NCBI GenBank assembly: GCA_008508345.1
Contig: QNGE01000103.1
Coordinates: forward strand, 1 to 64,000
DNA: 64,000 bases
Direction: 5' to 3'
Source of the DNA: Paragonimus westermani
Taxonomy: Eukaryota > Platyhelminthes > Trematoda > Plagiorchiida > Troglotrematidae
Each line of letters begins with the position of its first letter. Within the stretch, counting starts at the first letter, position 1. Under the pieces are notes generated by a model. It saw only the letters and a list, made by a program, of their open reading frames with translations. It made no database searches and was not told where the DNA came from. Of this stretch, positions 20,581 through 31,810 are shown in pieces. The translations under genes and the position numbers were made by a program.

Positions 20581-22773
20581 CCACTAACCGCGACAGCCAT
20601 GAGAAACAACTCGGTACTCAACGAATGCGTCGGCTCGATGCACAAAGCTCGGGATTGTGAGCACGTAACTAGTAGTCGATATCTTTTTTAAGCAGTCCTG
20701 CCTCTCTGTGGAAAAGAGCTGAAAGCAGTCCACGCCAACGCTCGCGAAATGGCGTCAGCCTGAGTCCAGTCAGCCAGATGACAGAGGGGCCACTGGTTGC
20801 TTTTGGATTAAAGTGCAGTGACGACTGCAAAATAAGCACGACCCCGTGTTTCCTTCAATTTTAATACCGCTGTGTATTATCCGAACTGCTACCTCGTGGA
20901 ACATAGCACTGCATACCCACCACAGTGATCCTCAGCTTCTTGACGGGATCTTATAATGAGCTCAATTGTGTGATGGTCTTCGAGAAACAGCCTGTACATG
21001 GTCTGAAAGTCGTAAGTCGATATGTACAATCGACCACCTGCTTGTGTGACACCCTCACTTAAGGCGAAATAGTTTATATAGGGAACCTCTCTAAGACAGT
21101 GAACGGGGACTATCACAGCCAGACTGTCTTGATATTAAGGTTGCTGCCTTGGTGAAGCCCTCCAACCGTGTGGTTCTAATCAAATCCACCGCGCCACTTT
21201 GATCCCCCTAAAACCGATGGACCGATCGTCAGATTAATATTGAGCGCCTCTCATGAATTCTCACAATATGCTACTAGAAGCGACGAGTTAATCGACGGCT
21301 TCGAACAAGCGATCCAAGGTTGGACGCCGATCATTCAGACTAATCAGATCGTTTGCATTTACAGCAAGGTGCACGTGAGTTGATGGTTTTTGTATTTTGA
21401 TATTACTGTGCCCTGTGGTACATCCGAGATTCGCAAACCATGAAACTGAGTGTTGGGGGCTTTCAGTCGCTCGTCCATTGACAGTCTGGTTGTGACACCA
21501 CGGTAAGGCAAGTCAGCGGAGTCTTACACACGTTGTACACGTTTCAGTCATCGGGGGGCGGAATTTGATAAACCATAACAAGACGGTTGGCTACAAACGT
21601 GCACAGTCTGAGGTGCTGCGTTGTGTATATGGCAGTGGGCAACCGCAGAATCTGCCAAAAATAACAATCTAGGAGCACCTGTTCCGAAGAAGGTTATGTG
21701 TGGTGTCATGGCCAGAGCAGCTGCCATCAAGTCCAACCGCAGAATGGGTACTGTTTCGGGTGGTGCAATTGCATCTGTAATAAGAAGTGGCACACTGTGT
21801 CTATCATCAACGTTTGGGGGTACAGCGGCCATACATTGCTGCTCTACAACTTCTTTCGGAGCAACAAAATAATGTGCTGCTGAGAGCTCTCTCACAGTGG
21901 CCTTCAAGAACGAGGTAAAGCGTGGGACTCGGTAGTCAGCGACAGATTTTTGACTTGCCAACCGGGCTGGCCACCCGTTTGATCTTTCAAGCATAATCTA
22001 TCGTCCTACACCAGAACGGTATTAGCCACTGAGAGAGGAACCGAAAGAGTCGCATAACGGAGAGGTACAAAGACACGGATACAGAGGTACACACAGAGCC
22101 ATCGCTGTTTCTGAAATTCAAATACTCGAGCGAGAGCCCACACTTTCCTTGTCTCGTTGGGTACAGAAGCACGTTGTGATGACAGTGATTTGGATTTCAT
22201 GTCTGCCTAGGTTGATAAGAGCCCCTAGGCCTGTAACGGTGCTCGCACCTTTCGTTCACTAAAAACTAGGTTTCTCGATCGGACGCCCCTCGTTTCAGAT
22301 ACGTCGCAAAATTTGGTTGCCTTGATGTCAGAAATACCAACAAAACGATCACTTCGGGATATATTGCAAACGAAAAATCCACGCATATCCACGGATATCT
22401 AAGGTCCAACGGACAGTGTGAAACCAGAAAAAATGGCCGGAGGCAGAGTCGAAGTGATGAGGCTTGATTTGATACTCCCAAAAGCCTCGTGTGAAGACAT
22501 ATTTGGGCTACCTCAGAGAGCAAAATATGCCCCGATCGCGGACGGGGGTGCGTAACTTCGGAAACGCTCCTCCAGTATCCTCCGAAACTGTCACTTTCTC
22601 TGGGAGGAATCGCAGCACTACGCCTAGTAGACTTGTAGTCACCTCCAGATATCGACATAACCTGCCATTTGGGAACAGTCCATGATACTAACAATGGAGT
22701 CGAAGACTACTCGAAACTACCCTGGTTCCCCAGACTTTCGTACAAGATGGTATTGTAGGTGTCACCTATATGG
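20558..22773 (-). repeat. Right arm of the 2.2 kb near-perfect inverted repeat
   Basis: Reverse complement of 2777-4993 with one substitution and one single-base indel seen. At its left end the arm continues smoothly into a matching BEL/Pao integrase remnant, so this side looks like the original context and the left arm like the derived copy. Beyond 22773 similarity fades over about 30 bases. Confidence 0.97.
20889..21994 (-). pseudogene. BEL/Pao pol remnant: RNase H and integrase zinc-binding region (right copy)
   Basis: Identical in translation to the left-arm copy: the 148-codon stretch at 21548-21994 carries the IPRLEL-like motif of the BEL/Pao RNase H region, and the 75-codon stretch at 20889-21116 carries the integrase zinc-binding layout. 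Here the reading continues leftward into the integrase core remnant at 20390-20580, so RNase H, zinc-binding region and integrase core lie in correct order on one strand. Stops between the pieces show that it was dead before it was duplicated. Confidence 0.68.
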
Positions 22774-22807
22774 TTAGTTCGGCTCAATGTGAGTTTGGGG
22801 ACTCTTT

Positions 22808-23271
22808 CTAAAATGCCTCAAAACCGAGAGTGAAAGTAAACTTGCCATAATCAATCTCACTGAATGGAACGCCCAACAGGTGTGTCCACTTAGTGACCTC
22901 CTTCTTGATGTGAGTGGTAACTTTCGTGGGTAATTCGTCGACGGAGCAAGCGACATCAACAGTGACAGCGTCATCCCCATCTGAGGCCTCCGGGTTCCGA
23001 CAGGTACTCGTTCAGTAGGTTGTCCTGTCCCGTTGGTTGCTGTAATAAACAAAGCCGGCGCGGTGGACATAAGCGACCCGGGAAGCTTTTTCAGGAGAGT
23101 GGCAAGGTTTTCAGAGGGACTTGCCAGTTGCACCGGGATTGCTCCCAGATGCACTGGCTTAACAGAACAGCTAGCTTCACTACACGAGCCCAGATGTACT
23201 GGATCGTTCACCACAGAGCTACTGTGTTTCAAAAGTGGCAAGCCATTGTGCAACCTCTTACACCGATCCAC
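22808..23271 (-). pseudogene. Unidentified coding-like sequence with one frameshift
   Basis: The minus strand holds an open frame from 23271 that includes NDPVHLGSC and KPVHLGAIPVQLASPSENLA, then LLKKLPGSLMS. In the region of 23010 the more protein-like reading moves to another frame: SDGDDAVTVDVACSVDELPT, KVTTHIKKEVTKWTHLLG, VPFSEIDYGKFTF, stopping at 22808. I recognise no family. It ends 35 bases from the right inverted-repeat arm and reads in the same direction as the BEL/Pao remnant, so it could be an upstream part of that element. A host pseudogene is the alternative. Confidence 0.3.
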
Positions 23272-24639
23272 GCTTTACTTCGTCCCTCGTTTGCGGTAAA
23301 TAGCTGGGCGGGAGGATTGGAGGTTAGCAGTATATCCTCCCTACCACACAGCGAGGTTTCACCTCTGCCCAACATCATCGCATCGAATTCCTGACACTTG
23401 CTTACACAGAGGACAGCTATTCAAGGGAGTTGATACTGATGGTTTACTTGCAACGTGTGTTAAGGCCCTCGTCTGTCTGGTGGCATCCCTCGGTGTATCC
23501 AACTTGTCTGAACCATGCCACGGATTTGGTTCGACGGTTTTGTGCCCACTTTAGCGGCCGAACTTGCTACAAACAATTCGAACGTGCTGTGAAACGGGAT
23601 CACGAACCCGTTCAAAGTTGAGTTCTCGGCTAGTGACCAATGCACGACCTACGACATTTGACCGCTCGTACTGCACGTTAATCAGTTGTGATCTAACCAT
23701 TATTTTCCAAGTTGACTTCAGAACTCAGATTGAACAGATATTCCATCTGGGTTGGGACTATCTCACGACTAGGTACATTTGTTTACAATTTGGAAAGAAC
23801 GCCCACGAAATTGGGTGTAGTCCATCTCGTAGGTACTAGACCATCAATAAAGGAACGAGGGCATGGCACGATCACCCGGATAAGCCACTCAGAATCTGGC
23901 GCATCCGGTAATAAACAGAAACTGGCGGGTGTTGGTCCCAGACTTACGTCTATTGGTTGTTCAAGTAAAGTTTGGTCTACTCGCGACGAATATCGATAAA
24001 CTGGATCCAGGATAGTTGCGTCTGTAAGCAACTAACGTCTATAAACTTTGAGCCCTTTGAGCAACCGATTCGCTCACAGCTCTCCGATGGCCGTTGCGAT
24101 TAAATTAATCGTTGCTCGAACTACCACTGTAAGTCCGGTTTCAACAGTGCTCGATATTCTATCCACCAATATACATGTTCCGATATGAACGGTCCAAGCG
24201 CAACGGTCGCGCAATGGCGAGGCAATCAGGCGCTAATGAAGACATGATACCTGTAAATAAATATTGGGCGAGTAAGCTTGAGAAGGAACAAATCCTGTGA
24301 AGCGATTTTCTGCAAGTAGAGGAAGTCAGGACGCTGTAATGCCTCAAGATTAACATTCACGGGAGGAATGATTTGTCACGCACGTATTTTGAGTGGTCTC
24401 GTCAGTCTGCAAGAGAGGCCATTAACCATTTTTGAAAAGATTTCCAACGCAGGGAGACGAACCAACGAAAAGGAGATAAATGGGCAGGGAACGTGGTCAT
24501 CAGCGTCCTATTAACCAATTACAATCATCAACCACTCAACGCAGGAAGCTACTTCAACAGCGGGAGCGCGGCGCTCTCCTCAATGAATTCTCCTACACGG
24601 CCCTGGTACTGACGTAGCAGGTACATCTCTCCTCTGTCA
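23272..24639. other. No recognisable gene
   Basis: Short frames on both strands, none with a known motif. Confidence 0.45.
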
Positions 24640-25010
24640 TCCACTACTTTCTCTCCAACATAACTTCTAAATTGTCGAAAGAAAGTTTTGGCACCTCATG
24701 CAGTCACCGTCAGAGGAGCGCGGTTTCATCTCATAGAGATCGAGATTGATGGTCGTCAGCAAAAGACTTTGCAGCAGATGACCCACGATGGGGAGTCCGT
24801 CAGACTGCTTTGTTCCCGCCTCCAGTGCTAGCTCTACACTGTACTACTCTAATTGCTGCTTCACTTGTGCAGCTCGATTAAACAAAAGCGCCCGCTCGAG
24901 GTCAAGGTTAGCATATATTTCCTCATTATCAGCTAGACCAAACAACAGTCTGGCTTTACCAACGCCAATTCTTGCACTTGCATGATTGCCCTCTAACAGA
25001 ACACGTTATT
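24640..25010 (-). pseudogene. Unidentified coding-like stretch with one in-frame stop
   Basis: On the minus strand, from about 24995, one frame reads LLEGNHASARIGVGKARLLF, then GLADNEEIYANLDLERALLF and NRAAQVKQQLE. It then meets a stop and continues in the same frame with VELALEAGTKQSDGLPIVG and INLDLYEMKPRSSDGDCMR. The alternating charged and hydrophobic residues suggest a helical protein, and the tetratricopeptide-like spacing is suggestive only. A possible splice acceptor (TTCTGTTAG) sits just upstream. It could be a decayed host exon or an unrecognised retroelement part. Confidence 0.3.
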
Positions 25011-26160
25011 TATTTTGCGTGCTTCAGGCTCAGCCAACAAGATGTACGCTTGGCTCGTCGACACTGAGTTGGATATGAATCTATGGCTAACAAACAAGCC
25101 AGAAACTTGAGCGGCGTCCACAAACGGTGAGCCTGCTTGTCATAGTCGGAATACTTATCGGTTCCCATGAGTTCGGAATCCCTTGGCATGAGAAAAGCTT
25201 GCAAACTGAGTCAGTCTGAATACAGTAAAGCTCCAAGTTTGGTCGTTGAGTTGCGCATGTCAAGAGAACGGATCCCAAATTTGAAAGCCAGATCTGACCC
25301 AGTGATTTCCACGGTGCGATTAAGAAAATGGATGGATGATTACAATAGACAAACCTCAGTTGGTCACGGCAACTAATGAGGTCCGATTGTAACCGAAAAG
25401 TTCAAAGGTGAGCCGTGTGGTGGAAATCATGATCCACCGATTATCCAAACCCCGACACAACAGAAGATCTGACAAACGGCCAATACAAATTTCGCGTTGA
25501 AGATGCAACATCGGGATTGGACGAACGCTCTCAGTGTTGTGCCTTCCGTTATTCGCCAATTCATCTGTTCCGTATTCCACCAATTAGCATACAGTTTATG
25601 ATGTTGCATGTGCTAATGAGATCAGCTAATGACAGGCTGTGATTTCTTTAATACTGTTGTACATCAATAAATTCGGCGTCTCAATTCATGAATAGCAATT
25701 GCTTACCAGGTCTTCTCCTTATTACTTGCGTGGGAGGTTTCAATTCAAGTACGATTCCTAGGGCCATTCGAAGTCCTTAATTATGAGTATCACAGCCGTC
25801 ATGCGGTTATGCCAGATCGTGAACGGCTACTTGCAACAAAGACGATTAATAACAAAATTAGCTCAGTAAGGGAAAGATGTGGTGAGTGTGGTATAGGCAG
25901 TAAACGTGAAGGTGGCAATTCGAATGGAGGGCTAACACATTTTAAAGTTTTTTACAAAAATGTATAATCTTAGCCAATTCTTTGGGTTGGCTCACGGGTG
26001 AGGCTCTGAGGGTCCTTGTCCAAAAACCTATGTGTACTATGAAGAGAGAGCTGAAGTTGGAGATTTTGTGCATGATGGTCGGGCGATGCAGGACAGAGTG
26101 GCAAAACTAAGCCGATATGAAGCTGTGTGATTAGGTCGCCTCTCTCACTGAATTATGACA
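25011..26160. other. No recognisable gene
   Basis: Short frames only. It includes one copy of a dispersed repeat at 25613-25780, listed separately. Confidence 0.45.
25613..25780 (+). repeat. Dispersed repeat, copy 1
   Basis: This resembles 30085-30260 in the same orientation. Shared blocks include the GATCAGC...GTGATTTCTT...TACTGTT stretch and, about 90 bases on, the TTGCGTGGGAGGTTTCAA stretch (CTGCGTCGGAGGTTTCAA in the other copy). Divergence is high. No class assigned. Confidence 0.55.
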
Positions 26161-26164
26161 CCTC

Positions 26165-26560
26165 CGAGTGATATATACGAGGGCACTTCTAACCAGGAGT
26201 TTATTAAAATCCTAGAAACAACCACTATCCCGGATGATTGGAGGGAGACTGTAATCGTCCTTATTTGTGAGCAAGGAAAGGAGCATGGGGTTTGCAACTA
26301 CTGACTGGCCAGTTTGGCATCGCTGTCTGGAGGTTGTCGGAGAGAATTGCCGGTGGCAACACAGTGTGGCCCCTAATCCACAGCAACCTGCTCTCAAAGA
26401 ATCAGCATGAATAACTTAAACGTAAATCCTGCTTTGTAAGTTTTGCTCGTTTTATGAATGATACTGTAGTACATGACGCACTGAATCGCTGTTCTCTGAT
26501 ACACGTGAAACCGGACGCGGCTTTTGAAGCACTGCTGAAAACGGGAACCGGATAGTTATT
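26165..26560 (+). pseudogene. CR1/Jockey-type RT fragment
   Basis: The plus strand shows ILETTTIPDDWRETVIVLIC, then EHGVCNY and LASLASLSG, matching the block where these RTs read IP-x-x-W-x-x-A-x-V-x-P-x-x-K-x-G followed by N-Y-R-P-I-S-L. After a frame change it continues LIHSNLLSKNQHE and KSCFVSFARFMND, parallel to L-x-x-x-x-L-L-x-x-x-QHGF-x-x-x-R-S-C. It is a short, shifted, dead fragment that probably derives from a third CR1-group insertion. Confidence 0.65.
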
Positions 26561-26765
26561 GGGAGGAATGTATACATAGTACTTAGTAGTGCACAAACGT
26601 CATCGACATGGGACGCTGACTGAAGAAATTATGGACGGACAGTCGACGAGCAAATAGACCAGAAGTTTGTTGTCCTTTGACTAGGGCCACACAGTGACAT
26701 CTCATACGAACGAACAACGGGACGACGTGCATCGAGCTGACCTCCGTATTATTCAGGGTGCTTTA

Positions 26766-26841
26766 TAATAATAATAATGTTATATTTCTCGACGCATTTG
26801 TGAGAAACACACTCAGGAGAGCGTGATCAACGTATGAGACT
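26766..26841 (-). repeat. (ATT)n-tailed repeat, copy 3 (tail only)
   Basis: About 75 bases nearly identical to the start of copy 2 at 12019-12095, beginning with the TAA microsatellite and including GAGAAACACACTCAGGA. Only the 3' end is present, as in a severely 5'-truncated insertion. Confidence 0.8.
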
Positions 26842-27559
26842 AGAAGCCTTATAATCATTCTACACTTTCCACCGCAAGCGGGCAAGTGACTTTTTTGGGA
26901 GGTACACAGCTTTCCTTCAATTTTCCATTGAGAACACCTCTTTTCTCCTACTGGTTGCACCTTTGGCCAGGCACAGTTTCCAGGTACTACTTCATGCAAA
27001 CTTGCTGCATGCCGTCACCCTCCGATTGGAACCTCAGGAGCGAAATGCAGTGACTTGAGGAGAACTTACTATTAAACCTCTCGCTGACGATTTAAGTTCA
27101 CACCGAGTTACTCGCATTCTAGTGACCCAATAAATGCCCTTCTTAATACACAAAGGCGGGGAATATCACATATCTTCGAAACGGTTAATGAGAAGTCGCT
27201 GGTAAAAGCTGGGTTCAATACAGTACTAACTGGAATTTAAAATTCCTCAGAAATTCAACGGAGGACGCTCGCCTACAACTCAGCCGGCAGCTACTCACCG
27301 TTAAAGTAACTGCTTGTTGAACATTCGGGAGTAGTGCACTTGATGTCAACGGAACCAATTTTACTGGCCCCACTATGGTCTGTTGGAGCGGAGTCAGAGC
27401 TGAGGGGAAATTGCTTGCCTCTGACGAAGACGGAATCCCGCGGACCCTGTCACGTCTTAGCACCCACCGACTTCCTAATCCTTCTGCTGCTGGTCCCTCA
27501 GATGGAACACGGGAGCGAACGACTGGTACAGCCCGATTGGTCATGCAAGCTGTCGCAAG
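26842..27559. other. No clearly recognisable gene
   Basis: Contains a 162-codon minus-strand frame (27215-27703) that mostly lies antisense to the BEL/Pao remnant that follows, and is probably spurious. A 30-base stretch at 27082-27111 recurs at 31901-31930 with two differences. Confidence 0.4.
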
Positions 27560-28066
27560 GCAAAAGGTGATGCCGGACGAGGTTCTGTATACCAACTCCA
27601 TTGGGGCCGACAGACTTTTGACTGACACCTTTGGTTCAAGTCTACGATTATGGTGAGGGTTCCTCAGTTTTGGTACCAAACGATTTGCTGTTCCTAAAAC
27701 CAAACCCCGGCCTGCTGTGCACTCTCCACACTGTTAGAAAGGTGTACGAGAGGGCTGAAACAGGCCCAACACCTGGTCAGTTCGTTTAGAAGGACCTGGA
27801 TCAGAGGGTGCTTACCCTTCATCCAGGCGTATCACAAGTGGACTGAGGCTGGACAGAAAGTGAAAGTCGGCGACTTTCTCCTACAGGTTAGAATCCCTCG
27901 ATCAGTAGGCTTATGGCTCTACGCCATGGTAAGTAGAGTAGTGAGAGGTGCTGGTAATCTCATTCCCGAGGTGTGTTTCAAAATGCACCACGGTACGATC
28001 AGTAGAGACATCAGGTCCATATTTCCCCTCGATGCAAAAAAGGATAGTGGCGTCGCCGTCGAGTGA
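27560..28066 (+). pseudogene. BEL/Pao integrase C-terminal remnant
   Basis: Shortly upstream (27565-27620) lies MPDEVLYTNSIGADRLLTD, similar to the L-x-T-x-x-x-E-x-E-x-x-L-N-x-R-P-L-T block of BEL/Pao integrases. Next, VPNDLLFLKPNPGL parallels L-T-P-N-H-L-L-L-L-R. Finally 27860-28066 reads KVGDFLLQVRIPRSVGLWLY, then AMVSRVVRGAGNLIPEVCFK and HGTISRDIRSIFPLD, which follows the conserved C-terminal domain of these integrases (V-G-D-x-V-L-L, P-R-x-x-W-x-x-G-R-V, R-P-I-x-x-L-x-P-L). Frames shift between the blocks. It lies in the opposite orientation to the 20-23 kb BEL/Pao copy, so it is probably a separate insertion. Confidence 0.6.
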
Positions 28067-29244
28067 GGCCGTAGGGCAAGGGAGCCTGGTAAAGATACAC
28101 ACTCAACAGGCAGATCCCTGAGCACTGAGATACCACGCTGGTCTCGGGAGCAAGTGTTGAAGTAACTACACGTGTTGAAAGTTTTCCAAGTGTTCTGTCG
28201 GTGACCACGCAATTTATGTTTATCCATTGCCTTCTCGCTCATCCCTCTTCTTTATACAATCGAAATCCTTCTAATAAGGGTTGCGGGTCTCCCTTGCAAA
28301 TACTGATATAACCAAGCGGATCAAGCGCACTACAAATCATTTTTCCCACGAAGGTTGATCTTAATATGTTACAGAATTTTCATATCGTTTAATTGTGGGA
28401 ACTCGCTGTCGCGTGGTTTTCTCTCCCTTACTTCTCATTGCTAGACCTTTGCACACATGTGCCTTGGTTTCACTTTCCGTTTGACCACTCCGCCCTTACG
28501 GGATTTTTGCATTTGGTAGTATTCACGTGGACTGTTAACCTCGAAACTTGTACATTTAGTGGATCCAGTATCGGGGTTTGTTACCTTCTATATAAGGTTT
28601 GATAATTTCCTTGCACCTTAGCACCTTATTAATAATGAACCAGCCAGTACAACTGTCCTCCTTTTGGCATCCGAATCGGTTGTTTGGCGAGTTCGGAGTA
28701 GATGGATGCTGGCTGCGCTGCAGATACAACTATTCTAGATCTATCCCACCGACAGAACTTGCGACCAGGTCAAGGGCAGCCAAAGAACCACTAGGCGCCC
28801 AGGATTAACAGACACTGTTCAGTAGCGAGGACCGGGTAAATGAAATTGCGCCCATTTAAACACTACATGTAGTGCGCATGTAGTGCGCCGCCATTTTGTT
28901 TTGCCACACATACTCCCTTCCGCTTCCTTTCAGGTCTTCGAACACGTGGGTTGGCCGCGTCCGTGCAACGGGCTAAGGAAGGTGACCAACCAGAACCTGA
29001 GGTCGGCGGTCAGTGAGCGTGAGACCACGTCTGATTGGTGGGAACTCCCGGACCGTGGGGCCCCGTATATATATATGCACAAGGACACGTTGTTGATCGA
29101 ACTCTCTCGGTATCTGAGTTGCGTTAATACACGTTTCCTTTTGATTCGTGGTTTTTCCTATTCTGTGAAGTAGACCGATTTGTGCTCGATTGTTAACGTT
29201 AGACACTGTGTGCACTGTAACCTGTGTTTGACCAAACTGGAATA
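28067..29244. other. No recognisable gene; possible solo LTR or promoter
   Basis: Near 29063-29080 there is a strong TATA-type sequence (GTATATATATATGCAC) after a GC-rich stretch and before a region that resembles the transcribed part of an LTR. No matching partner LTR is visible in the window, so this is only a suggestion. Confidence 0.25.
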
Positions 29245-29448
29245 TTACACACACGAGTGCACTCGCGGCCTCATACTTACACGCAATAAGCGGATTATAC
29301 TAGCGAACTTATCTGGACAGCCAAACTTACCATGCACCGTCCACAGTGCCCTGCGGCTCACGTGGCCAAGTGCCGTGCTGGAACCCACGAAATAGAGCGG
29401 ATGATTACGTGCATGGCACTTCTGCTGCCTCATTCGAGCAGCGAACAC
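29245..29448 (-). pseudogene. RTE-like RT fragment
   Basis: The minus strand reads RNHPLYFVGSSTALGHVSRR, then ALWTVHGKFGCPDKFASIIR. This aligns with residues of about 613-670 of the intact RTE-like protein (RNQPLYALFVDFTKAFDSVN then REALWTVLGKFGCPGKF). The catalytic DFTKAFD block is corrupted. It may be part of the same old copy as the endonuclease remnant at 31190-31810, since both lie in order on the minus strand. Confidence 0.75.
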
Positions 29449-31189
29449 ATGCGACCCGACTCGAATTCAACGAGTTCCTCGGAAACACCGGCCTCCAAAC
29501 TTCTGCACCAAGTCTGTTCACCAGGATTCTTTCCAGGAACTTTCCAACGCAGTCCAGCAGACTGTTCCTGCGATAAATGACGGTGTGTCATCCCCTGTAT
29601 TTGCTTTGAGGTGAGTGCTTCTTCTTGCTTTTGAGAGGTTACTTGGTGCTCCAAAGTGGAGTGAACCTACCTGGGTGCCGATGTTTCTAAGACCGGGCTG
29701 AATGTTCCAGTGTTACCTCGACAACCCAACATCACTTACTGTGTCGCGCGGTTGTTGGATTTGTTGAAAAATTTTTCTCGGGCGTTTATGACGCTTAAAA
29801 TCTTTATTTGGCCTACGTGCGTATGACTTTCGCTCTATTTACAAGTTACCCGAGCCCATTCACTCGTACGTATTGATTCAGTCGTTTAGAGGCCAATATG
29901 CTGCCTAAACTTTTATCCGTTCTGCTTCGCCCGGGGTGAATGTGAATGAAAATCTACCCAGTTTACCCCCTATGTAAACATCGACACGGCAGAAGAAAAG
30001 ATCCCAAAGTACGAGTCCTCTTAATTCTCAGGTTCTTTGTCATGTACTGCACCACTCACTCTGGGGTGTTAATTTGCGGATGCCGGTATGATCAGCCACT
30101 GATAAACTGTGGTTTCTTCAGTACTGTTCATCATCCATGAGTGCGGTTTCCTGCCACATGAGCAAAATACTGCTTACTGTAGCCAATTTCAGGTCTCCCT
30201 ATCACCTGCGTCGGAGGTTTCAAGTCGAGCACGATCTCGAAGCCTATCGGAAGTTTTCAACTTCGATCGATATGGTGAACCGTTGCTGTTCTGTTTGTAT
30301 TACGGGGTGGGCTTGTGAGTTAACTTTCGATATTAATTCTGTAACGTTTATTTAATTTTGAGTGATCGAATTGTGACACAATTTTACTGGTGATACCAAC
30401 CGTGACACTTGAGGTAAGTAGCGAGTTGTTTGTCACGTTTTGATGCTCACAAAAGCAGTACCATAGAAACTTTACTCGCTTTATTGCTCTGAATTTGAGG
30501 GCTATTTCCCTTACATGTTGCTCGAAGACAGTCCGATGGCAACACACAGTCTTTTTCCATTTTTGCGCAAGAGCTCTTAACACCTGTGTTACATCCGGGG
30601 CAACAGCATATAGATCTGTGGTATGCCACTCTTGTAGATTATTCACAACTTCCGAATCAATAGGTTACGGTCGATTAGGTTGGTTACAAAGGCTCCTGTG
30701 TTAGGATTCCATGATACTCTTCGGTTGAGCGCATGGTATGCCACAGTCTCCTTCAATCAGTGCTGCAGTATGCAGAACAGATGGGTCTAAGTGCACTTTC
30801 AAAGAGTTGTAGGACTCTGTGTTCTCTGTGATTAACTCACTTTGCTTTTTGGCCGATCGCCTGTGATTCCGATTTGGCGGTAAACACTTCGGAACTTGGC
30901 TGTTTTGGCTCCATTTTCTGGACCGATTGTTGAAACAGCACACACTTCATCCTCCTGTCTTATCGAGAGTTGCGAAGCCTGTAGCAGTCGTCAAAGCAGT
31001 CCGGGTGTCTCCTGCGCTAGATATCCATCATCCCGGTGGTTGTTGCTGTGAGCTATCCCCGGGGGTGTCACCATATACCCTTGAGGGTTGTGGATTTTGG
31101 CATTTCCTGCAGGCAAACAGCAACTGCAATTTGAACAATCCACTTCTTTTTGCTCTGCACTCGTTCCACATACATTTTCTACTTTTGTT
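29449..31189. other. No recognisable gene
   Basis: Short frames only. The second copy of the dispersed repeat lies at 30085-30260. Confidence 0.45.
30085..30260 (+). repeat. Dispersed repeat, copy 2
   Basis: Direct, diverged relative of 25613-25780; see that entry for the shared blocks. Confidence 0.55.
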
Positions 31190-31810
31190 CTAGTGACCTA
31201 CGGTAAACAGGCATGCAGATATGAACAAATATTTTGACCCTGGACGGCCCATGATACGTGCTACATAAACTCCGTGCATCACACACATAGTACGCACCTA
31301 GCGAACCTTTCGATGCTACGCGTTCATGTAATCTTGCGGGTGGGGGTGACAGATTCATGGGTACGTCTACTTCGTGATTTCGCTTGCATCCTGCTGCAAC
31401 CATGTGTTTTTGATGACCAGTTTGTAAAGAACACCAAGTTAAAGCAGATGGTCACCATTCTCGTTAATTGGACCAATGTCGCAGGGTTCAGGGGCTCCGG
31501 CTAAGCTGTTGAGTCACGTCCGACTCGAACGTTGAAGTTACCTAGAAAAACCGTCAGTCACTCTCATCCGTCGAGCGAGCTGTGGCAAACAGTTGAACAC
31601 ATAACTAGTCCTCTTTGTCTTCAGTGTCACAAGTAGCTAGACCATAGACGCCGCGACAAGTGATATACTTTCCTCGGCGTCCTCCCAGGTGCACCAATGT
31701 GATTCGAGGTCTGACGGCGTATAATTCACCTATCAAAGAACAGCCTATGCGATCCGCGACAGCGGAACAGACACCGTGTTCCGTGGCACGTTCTTACGAG
31801 TAGTCAATCT
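31190..31810 (-). pseudogene. RTE-like AP-endonuclease remnant
   Basis: This aligns at the nucleotide level with about 38450-39060 of the intact element, which encodes its endonuclease. Examples are 31245-31320 against 38500-38580, and 31500-31650 against 38763-38915. Divergence and small indels destroy the frame. It lies upstream, in minus-strand order, of the RT scrap at 29245-29448. Confidence 0.75.

Noticed and set aside
27215..27703. 162-codon minus-strand frame
   Set aside because: It overlaps the BEL/Pao integrase remnant on the other strand and shows no domain.
29055..29220. Solo LTR with TATA box
   Set aside because: The TATA-type run is clear, but there is no partner repeat, primer site or polypurine tract, so I left it as a comment only.
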